From contig NZ_QVTD01000003.1 of the NCBI RefSeq assembly GCF_003429105.1, positions 620,001 to 684,000 of the forward strand: a DNA stretch of 64,000 bases, given 5' to 3'. Of this stretch, positions 54,741-63,591 are shown one piece after another. Position 1 is the first letter of the stretch. Each line of letters opens with the position of its first letter. A program made the position numbers and the translations under genes. The notes under the pieces are model-generated. The model had not been told where the DNA came from and ran no database searches. It saw nothing but the letters and a program-made list of their open reading frames with translations. The DNA comes from Peribacillus glennii. GTDB taxonomy: Bacteria > Bacillota > Bacilli > Bacillales > DSM-1321.

Positions 54741-54862
54741 AAAAAAGAATTATTTTTGTTCGGTGTAAAGGATAGCATTAGTTTTGACTTTTCGTCTTGA
54801 TGATCACTTTGGGCAAGGATAGTAATACATTGTGTGCGGTAACGCACTAGGAGGCAACAAAA

Positions 54863-55063
54863 ATGGAACAAGGTACAGTTAAATGGTTTAATGCAGAAAA
54901 AGGATTCGGCTTCATTGAACGGGAAAATGGAGACGACGTATTCGTACACTTCTCTGCTATCCAAAGCGAAGGTTTCAAATCTTTAGACGAAGGTCAAAAA
55001 GTAACGTTTGACGTTGAGCAAGGTCCTCGTGGAGCTCAAGCTGCTAACGTTCAAAAAGCTTAA
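54863..55063 (+). CDS. Cold-shock protein (CspA/CspB family)
   Basis: A 66-residue single-domain RNA chaperone. RNP1 is KGFGFIE and RNP2 VFVHFSAI. Full family length. It melts RNA secondary structure after cold shock or in stationary phase. It has a good GGAGG, a long leader and its own terminator. Not assignable to a particular paralogue. Confidence 0.95.
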   Translation: MEQGTVKWFNAEKGFGFIERENGDDVFVHFSAIQSEGFKSLDEGQKVTFDVEQGPRGAQAANVQKA

Positions 55064-55082
55064 TCTTGAATGATATATACAC

Positions 55083-55117
55083 AAACAGACTCTGTAAAAA
55101 GAGTCTGTTTTTTTGTT
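55083..55117 (+). terminator. Terminator of the cold-shock gene
   Basis: AAACAGACTC / GAGTCTGTTT stem running into TTTTTTT. Confidence 0.9.
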
Positions 55118-55136
55118 TTTCTATTAGATAATATAA

Positions 55137-55166
55137 TAATAAACCCTGCTTTACGAGCAAGCAGGG
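55137..55166 (-). terminator. Terminator of the 55293-55466 gene
   Basis: CCCTGCTT / AAGCAGGG stem; the minus strand continues TTTATTATTATATT. Confidence 0.7.
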
Positions 55167-55292
55167 AGTTGGTACAGGTAATGTAAAAAGATTTAAAGCT
55201 TCAAAGGTTGCTTTCAGTATAGCATACTGGTTGGCAAACAGCTAATTAAATTTTTAAGGTTATTACTTTGGTGTCAGGATTCAATTCGGCAA

Positions 55293-55466
55293 TCACCCAT
55301 TATTAATTAATTCATCTTCGAAATAGAATGTTGCTGGATGCTCTTTTACGGTATAAGAGTACTGCTTCATGCTCTTTACATACTGCCATTTGTTTATGGT
55401 TACTAATTCATCAGTTGTTTTTATTCTTACTATTTCTCCAGTTTGGTGCTTGTTTTTATCCGCCAT
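55293..55466 (-). CDS. Hypothetical protein, 57 residues
   Basis: ATG 55466 follows AGAGGTG, and the frame ends at TGA. The product is compact and charged (MADKNKHQTGEIVRIKTTDE, then INKWQYVKSMKQYSYTVKEH), likely a small beta-sheet protein. A terminator follows. Regular codon use and the ribosome site support a real gene. Family unknown. Confidence 0.6.
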   Translation of the reverse strand: MADKNKHQTGEIVRIKTTDELVTINKWQYVKSMKQYSYTVKEHPATFYFEDELINNG

Positions 55467-55506
55467 CTTTACACCTCTTTCACTAAAACCGGCCGCCTAA
55501 CGGTGT

Positions 55507-55722
55507 TTATTTATCGTCATTTGCTACTATTCGTATTCCAATTAATAATTGTGTAGTATGATGAGGCAGAAAATGAATTTCCTCTAATTTCGGATTTAGA
55601 AAAGAAAGCTCAACTGTGCTTTCAGGATTTAGTCGTTCATGGTCTTGAGTAATTTGTTCGATTTTGCGATCCAATTCCTTCTGGTTGTTTGCAAAAGTGA
55701 TGGTGGTCATTGTGGTCATCAT
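55507..55722 (-). CDS. Hypothetical protein, 71 residues
   Basis: ATG 55722 (MMTTMTTITFANNQKELDRK) follows AAAGGAG. The product has a predicted helix with KIEQITQDHERLN and a strand-rich second half. The next small gene starts 41 bases after its stop, so they may be co-transcribed. No motif recognised. Confidence 0.6.
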   Translation of the reverse strand: MMTTMTTITFANNQKELDRKIEQITQDHERLNPESTVELSFLNPKLEEIHFLPHHTTQLLIGIRIVANDDK

Positions 55723-55961
55723 TAGTACTCCTTTTAATCTATAGAGTTGACAAAAAGGTGACACCTTTCCTCCAATCCACTTTTAGCATTTTGTCCATTC
55801 GATTAATTCCTAACTACTATGTTACCATTATTCCCAGATTTATGCGTAATTATGTGCCTGTCTGAAAAAATCTCTTCGTACCTGTTTTTTCACCATATAT
55901 TAATAAAGCTTCTCTATTTTTGTTCACGAAACGCATGCGAGGAATATAATCAAAGTAACCA

Positions 55962-56003
55962 TAAAAATTGGACTGAACCAAAAATTTTATATTAAATCAG
56001 TCC
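55962..56003 (-). terminator. Probable terminator of the SET-domain gene
   Basis: GGACTGA / TCAGTCC stem with AATTTTTAT following on the minus strand, 45 bases after the stop. Confidence 0.6.
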
Positions 56004-56047
56004 TTTTGGCGTGCGACAAGAATTTATTCTATAGCTTTATTACGTAT

Positions 56048-56440
56048 TCAGGCTTTTTCACTGTCTTCCTCATTAAACCATAGAGCATCCTTGTTATCGA
56101 CATCACCATTATAGTTGATCAGGATCTCCTCGCCTGCTTTTATATCTGTGTATGCATAAAATTCAAACGTGTGGTTATCAAAGTTAATATCATATGTGGC
56201 ATTAGGCTCATATGAATGGTTAAATAGCATACCATAACCTAAAAGGATTGCAGAATGGTTAATACCATACTCAAAAGCGTAATCAGCAAGTAACGTTTTC
56301 TCTATGAAAACATGCTCCTTATTGGGATAAGGAATGACCGGCGCTTCATGTATAAGCTCACCTTTAGTTATATCGCGTGTTGCAAATACCCCTCTATTTA
56401 GTTCACCATTGCTGAGTGTGGAAGTCTTTATTTCAATCAT
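56048..56440 (-). CDS. SET-domain protein (putative lysine methyltransferase)
   Basis: A 130-residue protein that is almost entirely a SET domain. GVFATRDITKGELIHEAP is the N-terminal signature; LFNHSYEPNATY is the NHS-x-x-PN S-adenosylmethionine site; AGEEILINYNG is the C-terminal motif. The ATG at 56440 is preferred over an in-frame GTG at 56449 for spacing from AGGTG. Bacterial SET proteins are thinly studied; a protein substrate is presumed. Confidence 0.85.
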   Translation of the reverse strand: MIEIKTSTLSNGELNRGVFATRDITKGELIHEAPVIPYPNKEHVFIEKTLLADYAFEYGINHSAILLGYGMLFNHSYEPNATYDINFDNHTFEFYAYTDIKAGEEILINYNGDVDNKDALWFNEEDSEKA

Positions 56441-56626
56441 GTTAGTCACCTATACTATTCTTTCTTGGAAGTCTGTTGTCTTCTTAAGTTTGCCAGTTAA
56501 TAAGGATAAAAGCAATCCATTTAATTGGTTCTGTTTCATTTGGAAATGAATATTAGTTAAAGATACATTACTTGCGTTCCTTTCACTGATCAAATAAGCG
56601 ATTAAATAACAGGGGGATCAATTTAT

Positions 56627-56902
56627 ATGGATCATGTTTTAAAGGTATCATCAAAATCAAATCCGACTTCAGTTGCAGGTGCGATTGCTGGTGTCGTGAG
56701 AGGAAAAGGCAATGCAGAAATTCAAGCGATTGGCGCTGCCGCTGTAAATCAAGCAATTAAAGCCATTGCCATTGCAAGAGGATATGTCGCTCCTGGCGGC
56801 GTTGACCTGATATTTGTTCCTGCCTTTACAGAGATATTAATCAATAATGAAGAAAGAACAGCAATCAAATTAATTATACGTCCTCGAAAAATTCGAGCTT
56901 AG
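56627..56902 (+). CDS. spoVS: Stage V sporulation protein S family
   Basis: A 91-residue Alba-fold-like protein matching SpoVS. It has the blocks VLKVSSKSNPTSVAGAIAGV, EIQAIGAAAVNQAIKAIAIA and GYVAPGGVDL. It is five residues longer than B. subtilis SpoVS, with a basic tail (RPRKIRA). SpoVS acts in the late stages of spore coat formation and septation control. GGGGG ribosome site. It may be a paralogue rather than the main copy. Confidence 0.92.
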   Translation: MDHVLKVSSKSNPTSVAGAIAGVVRGKGNAEIQAIGAAAVNQAIKAIAIARGYVAPGGVDLIFVPAFTEILINNEERTAIKLIIRPRKIRA

Positions 56903-56998
56903 AAAAAAAATTGTATATCAAATGTTTTTTAAAATCATGAATCGATAAACATGTATGTTGCTTTCATTAAATTTTTTCTAATCAAAAGTTTAACTGCA

Positions 56999-57033
56999 AA
57001 GGACCATTATGCGAGGGGCATAATCGTCCTTAC
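56999..57033. terminator. Stem-loop between spoVS and dbpA
   Basis: AAGGACCATTATGC and GCATAATCGTCCTT pair with one mismatch around a five-base loop. The genes converge here; no good T run on either strand. Confidence 0.5.
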
Positions 57034-57045
57034 CTGAGGATTTAG

Positions 57046-58491
57046 TTACTTAATCGCCTTGCTGACTTTCAGCTTCTTTCCTTTAATTGTTGTATGTTCC
57101 ATGGCTTGTAAAACTAGTGAGCCCTTTCCATTAAGAATATCAACATACGACAAATTGTCCTGGATGGTGATAATTCCAATATCATCTGCTGTTACTCCTG
57201 GAATATTCGCAATCGTTCCAACAAAATCCACAGCCCGAAGCTTCTTCTTTTTTCCTCCACTGAAATGGAGTTTCATGATATCTTTGTTTATTCGGGCCGT
57301 TTTATTATTTTTCACGACTCGCCGGCCGCTGATTTTCTCATCAAAAGCGGCTTTTCTTCCTGTAACTTCCTCATGTCCGGGAGCTTCCATGGAAGGGATT
57401 TCAAAGCCAATATATCTTTCGATAGCTTTAATAAATTTTCCTTCATAAGGTGTCGCAAACGTAATCGCTTTCCCTTTATTGCCCGCACGCCCCGTTCTTC
57501 CTGTTCGATGGACATAGCTCTCTTTTTCCATTGGAACGTCATAGTTAATGACAAGTGTCACATTATCTATATCAATTCCTCTAGCAGCAACATCCGTGGC
57601 CACAAGGTAACGGAAATTCCCCCTTTTAAAACCATCCATCACGGCAAACCGATCTTCCTGCTCTAATCCTCCATGGAGTCTTTCACAAGAATAATTGGCT
57701 TCATCCAATTCGGTAAACACTGTGTCGACATGATCTTTCGTTCTGCAAAAAATGATACAGCTTTCTGGATTTTCAACAACCGTAACGTCTTTAAGCAGGG
57801 AAATCTTTCCTTCCTCTTTCACTTCAATTAAATAATGGTCAATTGTATCAGTTGTCATCCCTGTAGCAGCAATCTCGATATTGATAGGATCTTTCATATA
57901 TTTATGGCAGAGATTTTCAACATCTTTAGGCAATGTAGCAGAAAATACCATTGTTACTCTGTCTGAAGGAAGTTCTTGAATAATCGCTTCTACTTCATCG
58001 ATAAAACCCATATTAAGCATTTCATCCGCTTCATCAATAATAAAATACTTCATTTGGTCTAAGACCAGTGTTCCTCTTTCAATATGGTCCATCACTCGTC
58101 CTGGTGTACCGACGACTACATGCGTTTTTTGTTTCAATTCTTCTTTTTGTTTCGCAAAAGGTTCTTTTCCATAAACGGCCATAGCTTTAATCCGTTTAAA
58201 CCTTCCTATATTCGTTATATCTTCCCGAACTTGAACTGCAAGCTCTCGGGTTGGCGTAAGAATCAATGCCTGTGGGTTCTTTTCCTCCCATTCAATCATT
58301 TCACAAATAGGTATACCAAAGGAAGCAGTCTTTCCACTGCCTGTTTGGGATTTTACTACAACATCTTGATTTCCCAGTGCTACTTGTAATACTTCACTCT
58401 GGACCTCTGTGGGAGTTTCGTATTTTAACAATGCAAGTGCTCTTCTTATTTCATCGCTTAGCTTATAATCCTCAAAACTTCTTTCACTCAT
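57046..58491 (-). CDS. dbpA: ATP-dependent RNA helicase DbpA/YxiN
   Basis: A 481-residue DEAD-box helicase. Q-motif region to about residue 30, motif [13 protein letters not shown] near 153, SAT, and HRTGRTGR in the second RecA domain. The C-terminal domain ([20 protein letters not shown] and [11 protein letters not shown]) is the RNA-recognition domain that targets DbpA/YxiN to hairpin 92 of 23S rRNA. It assists large-subunit assembly. ATG after GAGG. Confidence 0.95.
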   Translation of the reverse strand: MSERSFEDYKLSDEIRRALALLKYETPTEVQSEVLQVALGNQDVVVKSQTGSGKTASFGIPICEMIEWEEKNPQALILTPTRELAVQVREDITNIGRFKRIKAMAVYGKEPFAKQKEELKQKTHVVVGTPGRVMDHIERGTLVLDQMKYFIIDEADEMLNMGFIDEVEAIIQELPSDRVTMVFSATLPKDVENLCHKYMKDPINIEIAATGMTTDTIDHYLIEVKEEGKISLLKDVTVVENPESCIIFCRTKDHVDTVFTELDEANYSCERLHGGLEQEDRFAVMDGFKRGNFRYLVATDVAARGIDIDNVTLVINYDVPMEKESYVHRTGRTGRAGNKGKAITFATPYEGKFIKAIERYIGFEIPSMEAPGHEEVTGRKAAFDEKISGRRVVKNNKTARINKDIMKLHFSGGKKKKLRAVDFVGTIANIPGVTADDIGIITIQDNLSYVDILNGKGSLVLQAMEHTTIKGKKLKVSKAIK

Positions 58492-58825
58492 GAATAAACC
58501 TCGTTTTTTTATTTTTATCCGATTTATATATAGGATTCTCTATAAGAAATATCATATGCAAAATCTGACTATGGTTAATTATACTTGAAATGCCGGTCAT
58601 ATCGGCTTTTATTTGAAATTATCAATAATAGTATATATAGCTTGCATTCTGTAGCTGTCGATTTGTGTGTTATACCCAGACACGAGTAAGTGTGCGCGAC
58701 TAAAATAAATATGAATAAAGACTTTATCGATAATGTGATTAATACATCTTTCAATTAGAAACCTCCATGATACCATTGAGGATAAGGTTCGATTATGTTT
58801 CAAGATCCGAAATTTTATGGTATTA
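58492..58825. other. Intergenic region
   Basis: Divergent promoter region of dbpA and the MBL-fold gene. Apart from the FadR-like box at its right end, nothing is recognised. A -10-like TATTAT (58821-58826) abuts the box. Confidence 0.5.
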
Positions 58826-58843
58826 TGAATGAACAATCATTCA
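58826..58843. promoter_or_regulatory. FadR-type operator
   Basis: TGAATGAACAATCATTCA is a 7-bp perfect inverted repeat with a four-base centre. The B. subtilis FadR (YsiA) consensus is TGAATGAMTANTCATTCA; only one fixed central base differs. It overlaps the likely -10 of the downstream gene, a repressing position. Confidence 0.75.
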
Positions 58844-58918
58844 GATTTTGGATGAATAAAATCCCTTACATAATAAAGCCGAGGAAAAGAAAAAGATATT
58901 TTAATTTTAGAGGTGAAA

Positions 58919-59812
58919 ATGATGAATCGCATAGGTCCACTTCTGATCGTGGAAGGTGCCAACAACAGTAAGGTTCCCTATTCACGAAGCCTGTACATTG
59001 ATTGTAAAGATAAAGTATTGATCGATTCAGGTGGTGATCCCGATGCCCTATTAGAAGTTAATCGGCAATACGGGGTTGAATTGATCGTAAACACACATTA
59101 CCATCCGGACCATACGCGCCACAATCACCTGTTTCGGGACGCAGCAAAATGGATCAACCAGATTGAATTTGAAAAAGCTCAAACGATTGAAGGCATCGCA
59201 AGGCTTAATGGAGTGTATCAGGAATGGGGTCCGGAAGGTGTAGAGATGTGGCGTAAAAACCTGCCGCAGGACTGGGTTGAAAACCTGGGTGGCTATTCGA
59301 AGTCGTATGAATATGAGAAGGAATATTCTTTTGGCGGAGTTAAGGTCAGCTTTCTTCATACGCCGGGACATACCTCAGGACTTTCATGCCCTTATTTTCC
59401 GGAATTGGGTGTTGTCTATGTTGGCGATTATGACATGACTTCATTCGGCCCATGGTATAACGGTACCGACGGGAGCATCGATGATTTCATTGAGTCGGGA
59501 AACCGCCTGATCAGCCTTGATGCCGACACATTTATAACAGGACACCAAAAAGGGGTCTTCTCCAAACTTGATTTCCAACAAGCAATGGAGAGTTTCCTGG
59601 CTATCATTCAAGAACGGGATGAAACCATTGAACAGTATGTACGTGAAGGGCTGACCTTTGAAGAGCTCACGAATGTGGGGATATTCTATCCGAAACAAAC
59701 TTTGGATGTGCCCCTCCTGAAAACCTGGGAACGCAGTGGCATACGCAAGCATCTGTACCGTCTTGGACTAACTATACCTGAATCCAGCACGGTATTTGGA
59801 ATGGCAAAATAG
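58919..59812 (+). CDS. Metallo-beta-lactamase-fold hydrolase
   Basis: A 297-residue MBL-fold enzyme. The zinc motif is THYHPDHTRHNH near residue 60. Further ligands are His in HTPGHTSG, Asp in VGDYD and His in TGHQKG. The C-terminal 80 residues are helical. ATG 58919 or 58922 follows AGAGGTG. A FadR-like operator over its promoter points to fatty-acid or acyl-CoA metabolism, for instance a thioesterase-like or lactonase role, but that is inference. Confidence 0.88.
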   Translation: MMNRIGPLLIVEGANNSKVPYSRSLYIDCKDKVLIDSGGDPDALLEVNRQYGVELIVNTHYHPDHTRHNHLFRDAAKWINQIEFEKAQTIEGIARLNGVYQEWGPEGVEMWRKNLPQDWVENLGGYSKSYEYEKEYSFGGVKVSFLHTPGHTSGLSCPYFPELGVVYVGDYDMTSFGPWYNGTDGSIDDFIESGNRLISLDADTFITGHQKGVFSKLDFQQAMESFLAIIQERDETIEQYVREGLTFEELTNVGIFYPKQTLDVPLLKTWERSGIRKHLYRLGLTIPESSTVFGMAK

Positions 59813-59824
59813 AGCAAAAAGTTT

Positions 59825-59846
59825 AAGGGTCGCCGAAGCGACCCTT
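59825..59846. terminator. Stem-loop after the MBL-fold gene
   Basis: AAGGGTCGC-CGAA-GCGACCCTT, perfect 9-bp stem 13 bases after the stop. The minus strand has a TTTTT shortly after it, so it may also stop minus-strand transcripts. Confidence 0.6.
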
Positions 59847-60056
59847 ATAACGCTAAAAACTAACGTTAATTCCAAAGATGTTAACATTTAAGTTAAATCC
59901 GTTGTTCCATAGTTGGTTATATAACGACTCCCAGTTTTTAGTCCTTTTAAAATCCATTTACGCCATGCGCATAAAATTCAGGGGTTATTATAATTTCCTC
60001 TCAAGCCTACTTCATGGACACATCTTTGTTGTCTCATTTTTATTCTTGCTTGCTTT

Positions 60057-61625
60057 TTAACTGTGTAAACTTCCCTTCAGCCAAGGACGGTTTCGATAAG
60101 GGCCGATCGGTATTTGGATCAGGCTTGTTTTTCCTTGTGAATCCAACTTGTAAATTTCATCACTCACATTCGCATCATACCCAAGCAGCGGGTGTCCCGC
60201 CATCCCGATGGCAGATGCAGCTATCAGTAATCGTTGCACAAGCATACCTGCTTCCATCTGTTGTATACGGTATCCTCGGTACCCCAATTGCATCGTCAAG
60301 TGATCCTTGTCCCCTGCAACATGCAGGCAAATAGGTACTTGGTACAAATTCACATTATCCGCAGACATTCCGTATTGCAACAGGCGTCTATGGTCTCCAG
60401 GATGTAGCAGTCTTAATGCATGGGCATCGCTGTCATATTGATAGGCACCATCTTGAAGGCCTTCAACATTATAAAAACAGCCATAAAGTGAAATACGGGA
60501 CTCGTGACCTTGGTCCAAATCATTTCGATATTGGAAGGAAGCAGTTGCCTCATGAAGCAAATTAGCCAGCTGTTGTATACTTACCTTTCCCATAACGAAA
60601 TCCATATCCGGTGAATACCGCTTTTTGCAAACTGCCGCCAGATCATAGGACAACCGATTAGCGGGAGGCAGAACTACCCTTTCGCCGTCAAGATCCATCC
60701 TCTCCTTTTCAATTAACCAGCCAAAAGAACCCGTTGAATTCATTATGCACGCTTCATTCATTTTGGTTAACATCGGATACTCTTTAATCCGCCGCGACCG
60801 GACATAATGATTAAACTGAATGGGTGTCAACTGCTGGCATAATTCAGAATCCAAAAACGGCCCTTCTATATTCCCCACATTAGGTAACCATATTGTTGGA
60901 TTGACCGATAATGGAATAACTGCATATGTGCTTTCCTCCTGTTCGGATAGCCCTAGCAAGTGGTTGATGGTCCTGTCAAGAAATTGGAAATATACTCCTG
61001 ATTCGAAGGCAAACCGTTTCGCTACTTCGAGCAATTGACCCATCAGCACACCGGCATCCAAACCTTGCAGCCTGTAGGAAAAATTATTGTATTTATAGAA
61101 ATTCTTCCAAAACATTGTCGATACAAAAATAGTTCCAAAGCAAGTGGATATGTCACAGCGATTACCAAGAGCCCGGGCTATAAGTGAATCAAAATTTCCT
61201 TCCCGCAACAACACCAAGCGGTGATGGGCCACATCATAATGGTATACCCCGCGAGGGATATCTTCCATCTTTAGATACACGTACAATTCGTTTGGATACA
61301 AGGCTCCTCCGGAAGGAGCAAAACGCCGAAATGACTGGATTAGTTCCGCTTTTTGTTCTGATGGTTCCAAAGTAAAGACTGACTGGCTATATTGAGTTAG
61401 ACCTGACACAAACCAGAGAAAATTGCCGATTTTGCGATGGTCGGGCTTTGAGGGTTCAAACCATTCATCCAGCGCAATCGGTACTTCCAATGAAAAAGGA
61501 ACCACAGGCAAGCCGCGGTAGAGTTTATATGGAAGCGGAGCGTCTTCCCAATCCACTTCCCAATCCGGCGGGCTTACCTTGTCAATGTCAAAATGCAAAT
61601 TGTGCAAAAACTCCTCTAGACTCAT
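60057..61625 (-). CDS. SagB-family TOMM dehydrogenase with two nitroreductase domains
   Basis: A 522-residue flavin-dependent enzyme that oxidises azolines to thiazoles/oxazoles in a ribosomal peptide. Two nitroreductase-like halves are visible. The first contains FAPSGGALYPNELYVYL, GVYHYD and GLDAGVLMGQLLEVAK. The second contains DGAYQYD and MEAGMLVQRLLIAASAIGMA. ATG 61625 follows GGGGGCAGGAGG; the frame is open upstream but that would overlap the previous gene. Last gene of the operon, 22 bases after the YcaO gene. Confidence 0.9.
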   Translation of the reverse strand: MSLEEFLHNLHFDIDKVSPPDWEVDWEDAPLPYKLYRGLPVVPFSLEVPIALDEWFEPSKPDHRKIGNFLWFVSGLTQYSQSVFTLEPSEQKAELIQSFRRFAPSGGALYPNELYVYLKMEDIPRGVYHYDVAHHRLVLLREGNFDSLIARALGNRCDISTCFGTIFVSTMFWKNFYKYNNFSYRLQGLDAGVLMGQLLEVAKRFAFESGVYFQFLDRTINHLLGLSEQEESTYAVIPLSVNPTIWLPNVGNIEGPFLDSELCQQLTPIQFNHYVRSRRIKEYPMLTKMNEACIMNSTGSFGWLIEKERMDLDGERVVLPPANRLSYDLAAVCKKRYSPDMDFVMGKVSIQQLANLLHEATASFQYRNDLDQGHESRISLYGCFYNVEGLQDGAYQYDSDAHALRLLHPGDHRRLLQYGMSADNVNLYQVPICLHVAGDKDHLTMQLGYRGYRIQQMEAGMLVQRLLIAASAIGMAGHPLLGYDANVSDEIYKLDSQGKTSLIQIPIGPYRNRPWLKGSLHS

Positions 61626-61647
61626 CCTCCTGCCCCCTATACACTGC

Positions 61648-63591
61648 TTATGGAAAAGGATGCGGATGTGGATTAAGCTCTTTATGTTCCAGCGGTTTTT
61701 CCGCATACCCGAGCTCCATTGGTATCCGGAGTACCCTTTCCAGCCCTGTTAGACGGGTGAGATGGTGTCCGAATGTCATCGGTAACATCCCCGGAATCAA
61801 CACTTTCACGCAATACAATCCGTTCCGCCTGGTTTCCTGTGTCGTCTGGTCCACCACAATCACATCCAGGTTCAAATGACGCAACACCTTAAGAATGTCT
61901 TGCAGATCATCGGTCAGGTCTGAATGACTTGCCTTTCGCTTGAACTCGTTGTCAAAAGTTCGCATCGGACGATTGCCATCAAGCAAAAACTTGAAGCGCT
62001 CCTCAGCTTTAGGCAAGCCGTACAGCATCCCATGATCATCCATCTTCTTTACCAGTGAAGAATCTTGCAGCATTCTCACATACTCCTCCTGGTTCGCCTC
62101 CAATTTCTCGTCAATTGTCAGCATCATGCCAGCTAACTCGTGAACGGAGCTTTTCACCGCCCGCACCGGGTCGAGATGGGCTCCAGCCGCACATATGATA
62201 TTCAGTCCCTTTTGCTTCCTGTTTTTCGCCAGCGCAAATACACTTGGAATACCATGCTCCATGGTAGAATTAAACAAATATATTTCATATCCAGCCACCG
62301 CTTGCACCCGTTCGATCATTAACTGCAATTCTTGGTCGTTTGCCGAACTTGGATCAAGTCGCGGGAGGGCCAAATTCGCATACCAAGTCATCAAAAACGA
62401 ATCACGCTCTACTACTTCAAAAATTCCGTACAGAATAGCCTCCTCCAAACTTCCCCCTAATGCACATCCGTTGGAAGTTTCATAGACAAATCCTTCCCCG
62501 CCGCCCAGGCTGTAATAAGCAAGCAGCTCCGGGACCAGAATCGGCCGCTCTTCTAAGAACGAATAGCCCCATACCCAATTGATCGGGCGATCAGGATTAA
62601 ATGGTTTGAACGGAAAACCAGGTTGTGCATACTGTTCTTTTCCATGAACACCTACCTTGATTGGATTGAGTGCCTGTTCTTTCAAATTGCGGAAGCTGTC
62701 ATGGATTACGGTTCTTTTGCCACGGGGCTCGAGACCGCAATACCGCTCGATGCCTTCCAAAATGGCAGTCAACTCACTTGCCGCATATGAATGGGTTCGG
62801 CCAGCTGTCCCTTCGTCCCCAAAGAACAAAGGCAGATTGACACTTGCGTCGGCAAAAGGTGGCACGAGGTCATACATTTTGCCATTGAACAACCCAGTCC
62901 GATGGTCCAGATAATCTTTGGCTAGAACTTTACTCAGATCATCCATCGAACGGCTTCGGTAATTGTCTATGCTTATCTTGGGACTTGGCTGCAGTGAAAT
63001 TCGGGCCGCGGCTGGTGAATCGTCAGGCAATTGGCCGCACACCGTACACAACGGGTCCGGGAGAAAGGAATGCCTGGAACTATTCAGTGTTTTCAAGTTA
63101 ACTAACAATACCCTGCCTTCCAAATTGGGCTGGTCGCCTTGCAATACCCTCTGTAACTCCGCTTTGATCAAGTGAGCCATCTGCAAAAGTCCCGTCGCTG
63201 ATGCCGCAACATCACGCGGTACTCTTCCTTGTACCTGCAATTGCTGCCGTATCTCCCACATCTCCTTACGGTCGCGTCCCGCCATGATTCTCCGCAGGTC
63301 CGCACACTGGTAGCATCCCGGCGTACCCGGTTGTAGCAGCGGACCGACCACACCCTCGCCAAATGAAACGAAGCCTGGCAGCCATGGAGTGCCGGTTGCT
63401 CGCAGTAACTCTTCCGCATTATGATGAACAGCAGGATTCCAAGCATCTTGCAGTACAAGGGCCACATCAGTCGTATCTGGTATTCCTGACTCGAAATCGG
63501 TCTGGCGAGCTATCTGGTATTGTCCGGACAGTTCTCCGCACACGCTGTCAGCCAACACTCCCTCTCCGACAACCAACACGACTGCATTCAC
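61648..63591 (-). CDS. TOMM leader-peptide-binding / YcaO cyclodehydratase fusion
   Basis: A 647-residue protein. The N-terminal third is an E1/ThiF-like partner domain with two zinc Cys pairs (CYQC near 91 and CTVC near 181). The C-terminal part (about 220-647) is the ATP-dependent YcaO domain (SYAASELTAILEGIERYCGL, NGCALGGSLEEAILYGIFEV, SSVHELAGMML). It ends NPHPHPFP, the Pro-x-Pro-x-Pro tail needed by azoline-forming YcaO enzymes. It installs azolines at Cys/Ser/Thr of a precursor. Its start overlaps the previous stop by four bases. Confidence 0.93.
   Translation of the reverse strand: MNAVVLVVGEGVLADSVCGELSGQYQIARQTDFESGIPDTTDVALVLQDAWNPAVHHNAEELLRATGTPWLPGFVSFGEGVVGPLLQPGTPGCYQCADLRRIMAGRDRKEMWEIRQQLQVQGRVPRDVAASATGLLQMAHLIKAELQRVLQGDQPNLEGRVLLVNLKTLNSSRHSFLPDPLCTVCGQLPDDSPAAARISLQPSPKISIDNYRSRSMDDLSKVLAKDYLDHRTGLFNGKMYDLVPPFADASVNLPLFFGDEGTAGRTHSYAASELTAILEGIERYCGLEPRGKRTVIHDSFRNLKEQALNPIKVGVHGKEQYAQPGFPFKPFNPDRPINWVWGYSFLEERPILVPELLAYYSLGGGEGFVYETSNGCALGGSLEEAILYGIFEVVERDSFLMTWYANLALPRLDPSSANDQELQLMIERVQAVAGYEIYLFNSTMEHGIPSVFALAKNRKQKGLNIICAAGAHLDPVRAVKSSVHELAGMMLTIDEKLEANQEEYVRMLQDSSLVKKMDDHGMLYGLPKAEERFKFLLDGNRPMRTFDNEFKRKASHSDLTDDLQDILKVLRHLNLDVIVVDQTTQETRRNGLYCVKVLIPGMLPMTFGHHLTRLTGLERVLRIPMELGYAEKPLEHKELNPHPHPFP

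Noticed and set aside
59878..60060. 60-codon plus-strand frame next to sagB as a possible TOMM precursor
   Set aside because: The peptide has no Cys and no leader/core organisation, and is hydrophobic. It lacks a ribosome site.
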